Assembly: GCF_015711015.1 (NCBI RefSeq)
Contig: NZ_CP064653.1
Location: 2,604,001 to 2,668,000, forward strand
DNA length: 64,000 nucleotides
Origin: Methylomonas sp. LL1
GTDB taxonomy: Bacteria; Pseudomonadota; Gammaproteobacteria; Methylococcales; Methylomonadaceae
Direction of reading: 5' to 3'
The position numbers and the translations under genes were made by a program. The notes below the pieces were generated by a model. That model worked only from the letters and a program-made list of their open reading frames with translations, ran no database searches and had not been told where the DNA came from. This document shows, in pieces, positions 44,750-53,967 of the stretch; the stretch's first letter is position 1; every line of letters starts with the position of its first letter.

Positions 44750-45049
44750 ATGAAAGTGTCCTATCGAACCGGGGTTCTAGTCGCCCTGGCTTCCTTGTTT
44801 TTTGTGTTGTTGGCGCCCGACGCCATGGCCGGTGCCGGCGGCACCGAGTTCAACAACGTCTGGACCTTGCTGACCGGTTGGGTCGAAGGTTTGTTGGGTC
44901 GGATCATCGCCATCGTCTTCGTGATTGTCGGTCTGGTCGCTGGCGTGGTACGCGGCAGCATCATGGGCTTCGTGCTGGGTATCGCCAGCGGCGTGGGTCT
45001 ATTTGCGGCACCGACCATCATCACCAATATTGTCACCGCGACACTATAA
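44750..45049 (+). CDS. traA: Conjugative pilin TraA (F-type)
   Basis: About 99 residues from the ATG at 44750, preceded by GAGG; an ATG at 44735 is less likely. A signal peptide ends at DAMA (about residue 25). The mature part GAGGTEFNNVWTLLTGWVEG is followed by two hydrophobic helices (about 35-60 and 62-80, LLGRIIAIVFVIVGLVAGVV, then GFVLGIASGVGLFA). This is the build of F-type pilin precursors. The ribosome-binding site sits in the 3' end of the upstream structured RNA segment, so its fold may control pilin synthesis. TraX (30946) may acetylate the mature pilin. Confidence 0.82.
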   Translation: MKVSYRTGVLVALASLFFVLLAPDAMAGAGGTEFNNVWTLLTGWVEGLLGRIIAIVFVIVGLVAGVVRGSIMGFVLGIASGVGLFAAPTIITNIVTATL

Positions 45050-45056
45050 GGTTGTT

Positions 45057-45320
45057 ATGAGCAACATTACCGGACCACACCCCGTTACCGAGATGACGGC
45101 GGGCAACCGCCGTAACCCAGAACACACGCCTGATCGCACGGTTCGCGTTCAAGCCGCCGATGGTAAACCAATCAATCCGTGCCATCCGGCGCGAGCGCGG
45201 GAACTGCTGCGCAAGAAACGCGCCGTGCGCGTCAGCCGGCATCCCTACACCATTAGACTGTTGCTGCAAAATCAGGCTGAAACCATGCGTTTGTTATACG
45301 CCGAGGAGGAATCGGCATGA
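45057..45320 (+). CDS. Stand-alone RRXRR (IscB PLMP) domain protein in the tra operon
   Basis: An 87-residue protein. After about 30 residues of leader comes VRVQAADGKPINPCHPARAR and ELLRKKRAVRVSRHPYTIRL. This is the RRXRR / PLMP domain (DGKPLMP.HPARARkLL..GrAvV.rr.PFTIrL), which is otherwise known as the N-terminal part of IscB-type RNA-guided nucleases. PLMP reads PINP here. No RuvC or HNH domain follows: the frame ends in EEESA and its TGA overlaps the traC start (ATGA). It starts 7 bp after traA. It is thus fully embedded and translationally coupled. Function unknown; RNA or nucleoprotein binding is inference from the family. See also the structured RNA at 44631. Confidence 0.8.
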   Translation: MSNITGPHPVTEMTAGNRRNPEHTPDRTVRVQAADGKPINPCHPARARELLRKKRAVRVSRHPYTIRLLLQNQAETMRLLYAEEESA

Positions 45321-47731
45321 AACAGTCCAGAATCCATACTGCCGATACGCTTTTTTCAACCCTCGCTTATGACTGCGACCACCATTTGTTTTTGCTGGCG
45401 GATTCCAGCGTGGGCTTTGGCTTTATCTGCCGGCCATTGACTGGGGCCGATCCCAGCGTTTCCGCTCGAGTCAATGTGTTGCTGAATCAGGACTGGCCGA
45501 CCGATACTTTATTGCAAGTCAGCCTGTGGACTTCACCTGATATCGAAGAATCGCTGGCCATCATGCAAACACGGCGATTGAAACAGCAAAAGCCGACGTA
45601 CAAAACGATGACAGGGGCCAGCATCGATTTTCTGCGGCAAGGTACCACCAAACCTCCGGAATCGATTTCAGGCGCTCGGCTGCGACGCAGTCACGTCATC
45701 GTCACGGTAAAATTGCCCATCGCCAACCCCAGACCCAGTGAAGCGGAAATCCGCCGCGCCACCGAATTGCAACTCGCCACTCAGCAGTCCTTATCGACGA
45801 TTGGCTTGTATCCCTCGATTTTGGACGCCGATCAATATGTGCGGGTGCTGAATACCGTACTGAACTGGCAGCCGGATGCCGGTTGGAAAGATCGCGTGGT
45901 TCCGGAATGTGATCCGACCCAACTGATCCGCGACCAATTACTCGACTATGACAATGCCTTACAGACGGATGAAAAAGGCGTGTGGCTCGGATCAAAACGA
46001 GTAAAAACCCTGTCCGCCAAACGCACGCCCGACCATTTTTACTTCGGCAGCGCCAAGAGTTATCTGGGCGATATTTTGTCCGGTACCCGTGGTATCCGCC
46101 AGAATGCCTTGATCAGTCTGACCCTACATTACCCCGATGCCGAATCGACGCGCAGCAAACAGGAAGGCGTTCGGCAATTCATTACCAACCAGGTCAACAC
46201 GCCGATTGCTCGATTCTTACCGGTATTGGTGCAGCGTAAACACAATTTCGACGTCTTGTTCGAAGCCTATGGCGACGGCGACCGACCGATTCGCAGTTAT
46301 TTTGGGGTGCTGTTGTTCTGCGATGAATCTGATGAGGCGGCAGCTGTTTCGAATGCTCGGGTGTATTTTCGGGAACTAGGATTTCAGCTGCTGGAAGACA
46401 AATATTTCTGCCTGCCGTTTTTCCTGAACTGTTTGCCGTTTGGCCCCGAACGGTCGGCAATTGCAGATTTGAAACGCTACCGTACTTTGGCCACTCGCCA
46501 TGCCATTCCCTTATTACCGCTGTTCGGCGATTGGGCCGGTACCGGCACCCCTACGTTGAATTTCGTTTCGCGCAACGGCGAACACATGGCCGTGTCGCTG
46601 TTCGATACCACCGGCAACTACAACCTCTGTATCGCCGCCGAGTCCGGTAAAGGCAAATCCTTCCTGACCAACGAAATCATCGTCAGCTATCTGACCGAAG
46701 GTGCGCAAATCTGGGCTATCGATGTTGGCCGCTCCTATGAAAACCTCTGCGAAGTGCTGGAAGGCGACTTCGTCAAATTCACCCACGGTTCGGGCATCTG
46801 CATGAATCCGTTTGAGATCGTGCAGAACTTCGAGGAAGAAGCCGACATGTTAGCGGGATTGGTCAGCCAGATGGCGGCACCGACCGAGAAATTAACCGAC
46901 TTTCAAACCGCCGGCCTAAAACGGATTTTGAAGCAACTCTGGACCGAAAAAGCCCAGTCCATGTCGGTCGATGACATTGCCAAGCAACTGTGTTCCGAAA
47001 CCGATCAGCGTTTGAAGGATGTCGGCGAGCAGTTGTTTCCCTTTACCACCCGAGGCGAATACGGTCGCTACTTCAATGGCCGTAACAATGCCAAATTCGC
47101 CAACGACTTCACCGTACTGGAACTCGAAGAACTCAAAGGTCGCAAGCATCTGCAACAAGTCGTTTTGCTGCAACTGATCTACCAAATCCAGCAGGAAATG
47201 TATTTGGGCGAACGCAACCGCCCGAAGATCGTCATCATCGACGAAGCCTGGGATTTGCTCACCGAAGGAGATGTCGCCAAGTTTATGGAACATGGCTATC
47301 GTCGGTTTCGTAAATACGGCGGTGCGGCAGTCACCATCACCCAGTCAGTGAACGATTTATACCGCAATGCCGCCGGCCGAGCCATCGTCGAGAACTCGGC
47401 CAATATGTATCTGCTCGGTCAAAAGGCCGAAGTCATCGAAGGCATGAAACAGGATCGGCGCCTACCGTTGTCGGATGGCGGCTATGAACTCCTGAAAACC
47501 GTCCACACCCTGCCAGGCGCCTATTCGGAAATTTTCTTCATCACCGAAATGGGCTCCGGCATCGGCCGCCTGATTGTGGATCCGTTCAAACGCATTCTGT
47601 TCTCGACCAAGCCGGAAGATGTTCAGGCACTGAAGCAGTTGCGTAGACAGGGACTCAGTCTGGGCGATGCCATTCAGCAATTAACAGACACACGCCAACC
47701 GAAATCACGGGAGTTTAACCATGGACGCTAA
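45317..47731 (+). CDS. traC: Type IV secretion ATPase TraC (VirB4-like)
   Basis: An 804-residue ATPase. Walker A is AAESGKGKSFLTNE near residues 441-454 and Walker B is PKIVIIDEAWDLLTEGD near 636-652; VTITQSVNDLY follows as a motif of the family. The N-terminal half (about 1-400) matches TraC_F-type. It powers pilus assembly and pore function at the inner membrane. The start overlaps the RRXRR gene, and the end overlaps trbI by 11 bp. Confidence 0.95.
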   Translation: MKQSRIHTADTLFSTLAYDCDHHLFLLADSSVGFGFICRPLTGADPSVSARVNVLLNQDWPTDTLLQVSLWTSPDIEESLAIMQTRRLKQQKPTYKTMTGASIDFLRQGTTKPPESISGARLRRSHVIVTVKLPIANPRPSEAEIRRATELQLATQQSLSTIGLYPSILDADQYVRVLNTVLNWQPDAGWKDRVVPECDPTQLIRDQLLDYDNALQTDEKGVWLGSKRVKTLSAKRTPDHFYFGSAKSYLGDILSGTRGIRQNALISLTLHYPDAESTRSKQEGVRQFITNQVNTPIARFLPVLVQRKHNFDVLFEAYGDGDRPIRSYFGVLLFCDESDEAAAVSNARVYFRELGFQLLEDKYFCLPFFLNCLPFGPERSAIADLKRYRTLATRHAIPLLPLFGDWAGTGTPTLNFVSRNGEHMAVSLFDTTGNYNLCIAAESGKGKSFLTNEIIVSYLTEGAQIWAIDVGRSYENLCEVLEGDFVKFTHGSGICMNPFEIVQNFEEEADMLAGLVSQMAAPTEKLTDFQTAGLKRILKQLWTEKAQSMSVDDIAKQLCSETDQRLKDVGEQLFPFTTRGEYGRYFNGRNNAKFANDFTVLELEELKGRKHLQQVVLLQLIYQIQQEMYLGERNRPKIVIIDEAWDLLTEGDVAKFMEHGYRRFRKYGGAAVTITQSVNDLYRNAAGRAIVENSANMYLLGQKAEVIEGMKQDRRLPLSDGGYELLKTVHTLPGAYSEIFFITEMGSGIGRLIVDPFKRILFSTKPEDVQALKQLRRQGLSLGDAIQQLTDTRQPKSREFNHGR

Positions 47732-48038
47732 ATCGCAATGGCTCAGCACTGTTTTGATTGCTGCCTGTTTGGGTGGAATCGGTGGGTGGTTTGCAGCTTA
47801 TCAACAACTTCAGCAGCCACTGGCACGGCTGAATCTGGTTACACCGGTATTCGTACTGGACCGGGCCAAATTGATTCGATCAATTCCGCCCAACGCCAGC
47901 CAAGACCAAATGACCAAGATCGTCGATGACTGGCAAAGCCAGGCCAAAAAGCTCAGTGACGCGGGCTATCTGGTGATCGATTCTACGGCGGTGGTTACGG
48001 CACCTGACGATGTTTATGTCCGTCAAACCCAAAGGTGA
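47721..48038 (+). CDS. trbI: TrbI, F-type conjugation protein
   Basis: A 105-residue protein with one N-terminal transmembrane segment (about 8-26) and a periplasmic part that reads LNLVTPVFVLDRAKLIRSIP and then the helix DWQSQAKKLSDAGYLVIDST. F-type TrbI proteins share this TPxxxxDxxxL...LxxxGYxVxD pattern. TrbI influences pilus length. It overlaps traC by 11 bp and is followed 4 bp later by the peptidase gene. Confidence 0.82.
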   Translation: MDAKSQWLSTVLIAACLGGIGGWFAAYQQLQQPLARLNLVTPVFVLDRAKLIRSIPPNASQDQMTKIVDDWQSQAKKLSDAGYLVIDSTAVVTAPDDVYVRQTQR

Positions 48039-48042
48039 TGCG

Positions 48043-48573
48043 ATGGACAAACCCATTACGATACGTCAAACATCCCACAGAAAGCCTATCGGCAAGTTCC
48101 TACTCAAGGCCTTGCCGATATTACTCTTCGTCTTGGCCGTCGAACGTTACGTTGGCCAACGCTTTCTAATCGGTGGCGATGATCAGGTTGATCGTTGTTT
48201 ACCAGACAAATGGATCTATCTGATCGACACCTACAACAAGGACATCTGGCGCGGCGATCTGATGGCGTTTCGTGCCGAGCGCATGTCGCCGTATTTCAAG
48301 GACGGTCAGATCATCGTCAAAATTGCAGCGGGTGTAACCGGCGATCATGTTCAGGTCGACAGTCATCAAACCACGGTCAACGGTTCCTTGATCATCGAGG
48401 GTTTGCCGTTAGCGGAAAAACTCAAGAAACCCGCGTCGAGTTTCAAACGTGACGAAACCATCCCACCCGCCGCCTATTGGTTGACCGGCAAAACGGATAA
48501 GAGTTTTGACTCGCGGTATTGGGGCTATGTCTATGACCACCAAGTGATTGGGCGAGCTTATGCGCTATTTTGA
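48043..48573 (+). CDS. trhF: TrhF/TraF-type signal peptidase (S26 family)
   Basis: About 176 residues from the ATG at 48043, preceded by AGGTGA. An N-terminal transmembrane segment (about 18-35) precedes DDQVDRCLPDKWIYLIDTYN, where S26 peptidases carry the catalytic serine motif (SxP). Here the residue before LP is cysteine. The lysine box reads DGQIIVKIAAGVTGDHVQVD, and YWGYVYDHQVIGRAYALF closes the domain. It probably processes pilin or another exported protein. It overlaps the next gene by 14 bp. Confidence 0.82.
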   Translation: MDKPITIRQTSHRKPIGKFLLKALPILLFVLAVERYVGQRFLIGGDDQVDRCLPDKWIYLIDTYNKDIWRGDLMAFRAERMSPYFKDGQIIVKIAAGVTGDHVQVDSHQTTVNGSLIIEGLPLAEKLKKPASSFKRDETIPPAAYWLTGKTDKSFDSRYWGYVYDHQVIGRAYALF

Positions 48574-49762
48574 ATCCCTGTCCAATCGCCCGTGTCAGGT
48601 CGTGTTCTTTTGCTTGGCAAACGTATTACTGGTGGCCTCGGTGAATGCGGAAGAGGAATGGTTATCCAGATCGCAACGAATTCTGAATGCCTTGGATGGT
48701 CAAGCTAAGCCTGCGTGGCTGAATGGCAATCCTTATCAGTTGGAAGCAAACCGGCAAGCCCTGGAGGTGATACAGAACTCGAATGCCATGCAATCAATTT
48801 CAGCATCCTCAAACCCACTCGACAAAACGGTAACACCTCATCCTGGCAAACCGCTCAAAGTGGTGTTCGTTTCGTTTTCGCTCGGCGATACCGCATTGAA
48901 AGGCATATTCGAAGAGGCATCGGGACAGGACGATATGTTGTTGGTGTTTCGAGGCCCAAAACCCGGTCAAAAACTACCAGGTCTGTTTGCCGATCTGAAA
49001 CGACTTCTGAAAGATATTGATCCCGTACCCAACATCGTCATCGATCCAGTTCGTTTTCAAAAATGGGCGGTAACGTCTGTGCCGGCCATCGTCGTCGAAT
49101 CGCATGACAAGGCATTGCTGCAGGTGAAAGGTGTCAGCAGTTTGACCTGGCTAAACGACAAGTTCAAAGCCGGTACTAGCGGCGATTTAGGCCGATTGGG
49201 CGATGTCTACGACATCGCCGAAATCGATCTGCTCGAAGAAATCAAACGTCGGATGGCTGCGATCGATTGGCGGCAAAAGCAGCAACAGGCCATTGCCCGT
49301 TTCTGGGATCAGCAAAAATTCGAAGTGTTGCCAGTCGCGTTGGAAGATCGTGAGCGAGTAATCGATATGACGATCACCGCGCCGCGCAATCTGACTGCGC
49401 CGAATGGTCAGCTCATTGTCCGGGCCGGACAAACTGTCAATCCATTGGACAAAATGTCGTTCGGCTTATGCCTGATTGTGTTTGACGCCACCGAAACCGC
49501 TCAAGTCCAATGGGTTCGCCAATTGTCATGCCAGGACAAAAAAGCCCGCGTGATGTATCTGGCCACGTCTATGTCGCGTCAGGATGGTTGGGACGGCTTG
49601 AAAGCATTGGAAACATCGCTGAATACATCGGTGTACTTGTTGACGCCAGACGTGCGTAGCCGATTTCAATTACAACACGTACCGAGTCTGGTCGAGCAGA
49701 CCGGCAATCGTCTTGTGGTTCGCGAACGAAAACTGCCGGCTTCGGTGGGAGAACGGTCATGA
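48560..49762 (+). CDS. traW: TrbC-TraW fusion protein of the F-type transfer system
   Basis: About 400 residues from the ATG at 48560 inside the end of trhF; a TTG at 48548 is the alternative. A signal peptide (about 1-30) precedes a TrbC-like thioredoxin-fold part, LKVVFVSFSLGDTALKGIFE, with DPVRFQKWAVTSVPAIVVE. The C-terminal half (from about residue 215) is TraW-like: FEVLPVALEDRERVIDMTIT and NPLDKMSFGLCLIVFDATE. Fused TrbC and TraW occur in SXT and related systems. Both are periplasmic and help extend the pilus. It overlaps traU by 4 bp. Confidence 0.85.
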   Translation: MRYFESLSNRPCQVVFFCLANVLLVASVNAEEEWLSRSQRILNALDGQAKPAWLNGNPYQLEANRQALEVIQNSNAMQSISASSNPLDKTVTPHPGKPLKVVFVSFSLGDTALKGIFEEASGQDDMLLVFRGPKPGQKLPGLFADLKRLLKDIDPVPNIVIDPVRFQKWAVTSVPAIVVESHDKALLQVKGVSSLTWLNDKFKAGTSGDLGRLGDVYDIAEIDLLEEIKRRMAAIDWRQKQQQAIARFWDQQKFEVLPVALEDRERVIDMTITAPRNLTAPNGQLIVRAGQTVNPLDKMSFGLCLIVFDATETAQVQWVRQLSCQDKKARVMYLATSMSRQDGWDGLKALETSLNTSVYLLTPDVRSRFQLQHVPSLVEQTGNRLVVRERKLPASVGERS

Positions 49763-50790
49763 ATTGCCTGATTTTCCCTTGGGCTTTTTGGCTGCTTATG
49801 GCACTGGTGACCAACCTTCATGCCGACACAACAACCAACGCCACCGATCCGCTGTGTGCCGATGCCGAGCTTTGGTCTGGCAAGCTGGTCACGGATATTT
49901 GCTGGAGCTGTCTGTTTCCAATTCGTGCGGCCGGTGCTTCGTTGGGTGGCGGTAATGTACCCAGTATCGCCACCGATGAGAAATTTTGCTTCTGCACCGA
50001 TCCGATGGGCATACCACAATTGGGCATGACGGTGGGCTTGTGGAATCCTGCTCGGCTGATTGAGATCGTGCGCAATCCCTGGTGTTCGCCGGCACTGGGC
50101 GGACATAAAATCAGTGCCTCAAATGTACGACTGATCGCCACCACCGGCAAGGCGGATTTCGATGCCAGCGAAATGTCGTTTTTCAATTACCACTACTTCG
50201 CCTTTCCGCTGACCATCATGCTGGACCTGTTCTGGGATGGCCGTTGCAATAGCGACGGCTATCGGGACTTTGATTTGCTATATGTCTCGGAACTCGACCC
50301 AACCTGGAATAGCGATTTGTTGGCATTCTTTACCAGTCCGGAAACGGCGTTGTTCGCCAACCCGGTGGCGATATCGGCCTGTGTCGCCGATGCCGCAGCC
50401 GCCGCGACTGGAAATCCCCTGGATGCCTTGTTCTGGTGTGCCGGCGCTTGGGGCCATATGTATCCACTCTCAGGTATTTCTCCTACCAGCTACGGCACCG
50501 ACCCGCGGATTACCAGTTTGCTGGCCACCCGTGCCACTGCGGCTTTGCATCGCCGGGGGCTGGCCTGGAAAACCTCAGGCAACGACGCCTTGTGCGGTGG
50601 GACAATTTATCCATTCATTCCCAAGTCGCAATACCGGCTGAGCATGTTTTATCCGGTCGCGGAAACTGAGTCCAATCATGTCATCGGCGAAACCACTTTC
50701 AAATGGGGTGCCGGCCGCACCTTTCCGGGGCCGGGCGAGGATCATCTCTACATCCTGTGGCGCTGGCAGGACTGTTGCGTGGGGTTGTGA
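49759..50790 (+). CDS. traU: Conjugation protein TraU
   Basis: A 343-residue exported protein with a signal peptide (about 1-22). Family landmarks are WSGKLVTDICWSCLFPIRAA, FCFCTDPMGIPQLGMTVGLW and a cysteine-rich body (DLFWDGRCNSDGYRDFD, then HMYPLSGISP). TraU is a periplasmic protein for DNA transfer and mating-pair stabilisation whose disulfides depend on a DsbC-type isomerase, here encoded at 43308. It overlaps traW (ATGA) and traN (TGATG). Confidence 0.94.
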   Translation: MNCLIFPWAFWLLMALVTNLHADTTTNATDPLCADAELWSGKLVTDICWSCLFPIRAAGASLGGGNVPSIATDEKFCFCTDPMGIPQLGMTVGLWNPARLIEIVRNPWCSPALGGHKISASNVRLIATTGKADFDASEMSFFNYHYFAFPLTIMLDLFWDGRCNSDGYRDFDLLYVSELDPTWNSDLLAFFTSPETALFANPVAISACVADAAAAATGNPLDALFWCAGAWGHMYPLSGISPTSYGTDPRITSLLATRATAALHRRGLAWKTSGNDALCGGTIYPFIPKSQYRLSMFYPVAETESNHVIGETTFKWGAGRTFPGPGEDHLYILWRWQDCCVGL

Positions 50791-53573
50791 TGAGTTTCTG
50801 GGCATTATTCGAACCGCAGCGCCGGTTTACGCAGACACTGTCTGCGATTTTGTGCGTGGCGATGGCCTGGACGCCGTTTGGAGTGTCTTGGGCGGATGCC
50901 ATGCAAAATTCAGCTAGCGAGGGTCAGCAGACCGGACAACAGCTTGTTGGCGGCTTTCAATTTCCGCTCGATACCGGCAGCGGGACGCTGACGTTGAACC
51001 CAGGCACTTCACAGGAAAGCGCCATTTCGATCGGCACACTGTTTCCGGACACAAACAGCGCCAATACATCGACCAGCGACTTTGCCAATCTCTATGGCAA
51101 CAATCCCGGTACGCTCGCAGCGGGGCTAAATGCCCAAACCACCTTGAACGGCGAAAGCAGTTTCACCGGCGAAGCCTATCGGACCTTGATCGACAATGCC
51201 CACCAGTCGCATCCGGATTTACACAACGATACAGTCTGGAATGCCGGCGATCAGGTTTTTGCCAATTTCACGCCCTGGGCGCAGTCGTTTTCGGACTGTA
51301 CCACGGTGACCACGCAAACCGAGACCAGTCATTCGGTCCGTATCCCCGACTATCAATTGTGTCTGCGCCAACCGACGGTGCCGCAAAGTTGTACGGCGAC
51401 GCATCAAGTCAACGTAGAGACCCTACTCCGCTTTGTCTCCGGTAACGGTGGCATGTCTAGTTGTGGATCCGGCTGCATGGATTTGTATGTTGGCCGCGTT
51501 GGAGACAACTACTGGTCAGCCGGTTGCGGCGTATTCAATTGGGAAGTGACTTATAACGTCCTGCATCCGGAAGCCATCATCAGCGCCACACTGGAAGACG
51601 TCGAGTTCGATGATCATGCTCGCGTGTATTATGGCGGCAATCTAATTTACACCGGTTCGACCGGTTGGGGCGGCGCTTGCGAACTGAGTAATAGCTGGGT
51701 CGATCATCCCAATCGTGATGTCACCTATGCCTTCAACAGCACGGGCAACAAAGTCTTTAAACAGGAAACCATGGTCGGTGGTAATGGTGAAGGTTATTCC
51801 AGGATACGACTCCGATATGATTTGTCGAAACTGATCACCCAGGATCAATGGAGCTGGAGCGGTCCGAATTGCCAGAATTTGGCCAATGCCATTACCGACG
51901 GCATCTGCCAGGCTGGTAGTCAGTTGAGTTGTAGCAATGACCCGGCCAATGCCACCGGTTGTTATGTCGACTCGACTTCGCAAGTCATGGTCTGTGGTTC
52001 CGATTTAGCCCAAGCACCCGTGGCCAGTTCGACCGGAATTCGCAACACTTGCATGCGTATCGATGCCGCCGGGCAATGTGATTTGAACCAATACGGTCAA
52101 TGCTGGACCGACACGGCCGGCACGCATTGCTTGGAGCCACCTGCCAACGGTATTCCCGCCAGGAGTTGTGACACTTTTGAGACTCAAGGCTGTTCATTCA
52201 TCAAAAGCCAATGCCTGGATGTGTTGGCCTCCGGTACCTGCTGGGATAGCATTGATACCTATGACTGCGGCCAATCGGTTGGCATTCCCGGCATCCAAAG
52301 CAATACCCAGCAGCAATGCGCCGGACCGGTGCGCTGTATGGGTGAAGACTGCATCACGGTGAATCGCACTCAGAGTCAGGATTTCAGCAAAGCCGTCGCA
52401 TTACTGAATAGTGCGCAGCAAATGGCCATGGATTTGCATTGCGACTACGCCAACGCCGATCTGCAACAGAAAGATCCCACCACTTGCCAAGTGTTCCAAG
52501 GAAAACCCGCCAGTTGCAAAATGGTCGGCGGCGCGCTCAGCTTGGTGGATTGCTGCGAAACGCCTGAGGGTGCTATGGGCTTAGGACGCTATATCGATTT
52601 ACTGTTGGCCACCAGTCAATTGGATAATGCCGTCATGACCATGGACAGCACCTCCATCGTCCGTGGCGCCTGGGAAACCATGCGCACGCCGTTTACCCTG
52701 GCCGGCGATGCCTGGAATAGTTTTCAGGCGGATTTTGCCTCGGGCGTAAATGACTTGGTCGGTACCGATATGCTGAGTACATCCGACGTCGCCTCACAAG
52801 GCTTGCTGGACTCGCTGAAAGGCGAACTGATGAAATCGGTCGCGGAATGGATCGGTAATATCTTTGGCGAGGCTGCGGGTAATGCCTTGTTCAGTGCCGG
52901 CGGGCAAGCGGCTTTCGATTCGGCCGGCAATTTAACGCCGGCTGCTGAATCCGGCGGCGTTGAATTGGGTGGCGGCGCAGCCGTGGCAGGTGAAATGCTC
53001 AGTACCTTGATGACGGCTTATACCGTGGTCATGATCATCATCATGATTATCCAGATCGTATACGCCTGCGAACAAGAAGAGTACGAACTGGCGGCGAAAA
53101 AGCAGCTTAAAGTCTGTACCGACTTGGGTACTGTATGTGAAAGCAAGGTGGCAGGGCTTTGTCTGGTAAGAAAGGAAAGTTACTGCTGCTACAACTCACC
53201 GCTGGCCCGTATCCTCAACGAGCAAATCAAACCACAATTGGGGATGGATTTTGGTACACCTGAAAGTCCTGTCTGTACAGGGATTAAAGTCTCGGATCTG
53301 GATCGGGTCGATTGGACTCAAGTCAATCTGGACGAGTGGTTGGGCATTCTGGCTCAGACCGGGCATTTACCGACCGCCGCCAATGCTGCGTCCATGCTGA
53401 ATCTCGATCAACTGACCGGTACCGGCAGCAGACTCAATCCACAAAAATACGGCGCCACCACGACCACGCGCCAAGATACGTTGACCCGCACACAAGGCCG
53501 CATGACCGATTTGGACGTCCCAACAGTCAAACGGCAGTCTGAATTGGAAGGCTGGGGCATGGGGCCGCAATAA
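50790..53573 (+). CDS. traN: Mating-pair stabilisation adhesin TraN
   Basis: A 927-residue, cysteine-rich outer-membrane protein with a signal peptide (about 1-36, ending SWADA). The start overlaps the traU stop; longer upstream frames lie inside traU. Many CxxC-like cysteines occur from about residue 160 to 610, and a hydrophobic segment sits at about 740-775 (AGEMLSTLMTAYTVVMIIIM). The C-terminal part has CYNSPLARILNEQIKPQLG, a typical TraN motif. TraN recognises receptors on recipients. It ends the transfer operon, 15 bp from the convergent HU gene. Confidence 0.93.
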   Translation: MSFWALFEPQRRFTQTLSAILCVAMAWTPFGVSWADAMQNSASEGQQTGQQLVGGFQFPLDTGSGTLTLNPGTSQESAISIGTLFPDTNSANTSTSDFANLYGNNPGTLAAGLNAQTTLNGESSFTGEAYRTLIDNAHQSHPDLHNDTVWNAGDQVFANFTPWAQSFSDCTTVTTQTETSHSVRIPDYQLCLRQPTVPQSCTATHQVNVETLLRFVSGNGGMSSCGSGCMDLYVGRVGDNYWSAGCGVFNWEVTYNVLHPEAIISATLEDVEFDDHARVYYGGNLIYTGSTGWGGACELSNSWVDHPNRDVTYAFNSTGNKVFKQETMVGGNGEGYSRIRLRYDLSKLITQDQWSWSGPNCQNLANAITDGICQAGSQLSCSNDPANATGCYVDSTSQVMVCGSDLAQAPVASSTGIRNTCMRIDAAGQCDLNQYGQCWTDTAGTHCLEPPANGIPARSCDTFETQGCSFIKSQCLDVLASGTCWDSIDTYDCGQSVGIPGIQSNTQQQCAGPVRCMGEDCITVNRTQSQDFSKAVALLNSAQQMAMDLHCDYANADLQQKDPTTCQVFQGKPASCKMVGGALSLVDCCETPEGAMGLGRYIDLLLATSQLDNAVMTMDSTSIVRGAWETMRTPFTLAGDAWNSFQADFASGVNDLVGTDMLSTSDVASQGLLDSLKGELMKSVAEWIGNIFGEAAGNALFSAGGQAAFDSAGNLTPAAESGGVELGGGAAVAGEMLSTLMTAYTVVMIIIMIIQIVYACEQEEYELAAKKQLKVCTDLGTVCESKVAGLCLVRKESYCCYNSPLARILNEQIKPQLGMDFGTPESPVCTGIKVSDLDRVDWTQVNLDEWLGILAQTGHLPTAANAASMLNLDQLTGTGSRLNPQKYGATTTTRQDTLTRTQGRMTDLDVPTVKRQSELEGWGMGPQ

Positions 53574-53587
53574 ATACGGCCGAGAAC

Positions 53588-53860
53588 TTACTGAACGGCG
53601 TCTTTCAAGCCTTTGCCGGCTTTGAACGATGGCAGTTTGGCGGCGGCTATCGTGATTGCTTCGCCGGTTTGGGGATTACGACCTGTACGTTCGGCGCGCT
53701 CTTTCACTTCAAAAGTACCAAAGCCCACCAGTGCTACTGAATCACCCGATTTGAGAGCTGATTGTATAGATTGGGTAATGCCATCCAATGCGCGGCCGGC
53801 ATCGGCTTTGGTTAGGTTGGCGTGGCTGGAGATGGCGTCGATGAGGTCGGATTTGTTCAT
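53588..53860 (-). CDS. DNA-binding protein HU (HupB-like)
   Basis: A 90-residue HU/IHF-family protein: [20 protein letters not shown], then [20 protein letters not shown]. The beta-arm motif GRNPQTGE with the neighbouring proline intercalates DNA. It lacks IHF-specific features, so HU is preferred. On a plasmid it may cover plasmid DNA or assist replication and the relaxosome. It converges with traN and lies downstream of the defence operon with its own promoter in 53861-53967. Confidence 0.92.
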   Translation of the reverse strand: MNKSDLIDAISSHANLTKADAGRALDGITQSIQSALKSGDSVALVGFGTFEVKERAERTGRNPQTGEAITIAAAKLPSFKAGKGLKDAVQ

Positions 53861-53967
53861 TTTGGTATTCCTTGAGGTTAAAAAAACGTGTAATGATTTA
53901 ATCTTATTTAATGGTATCGGTAAACATGAGCCCCTTCTACTTTAATCTGCTGGCGGTCTGTTTAATC

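Noticed and set aside
44735-45060. Alternative rightward frame overlapping traA (from 44746)
   Set aside because: Arginine/histidine-rich shadow of the pilin; the pilin frame has a signal peptide and two transmembrane helices.
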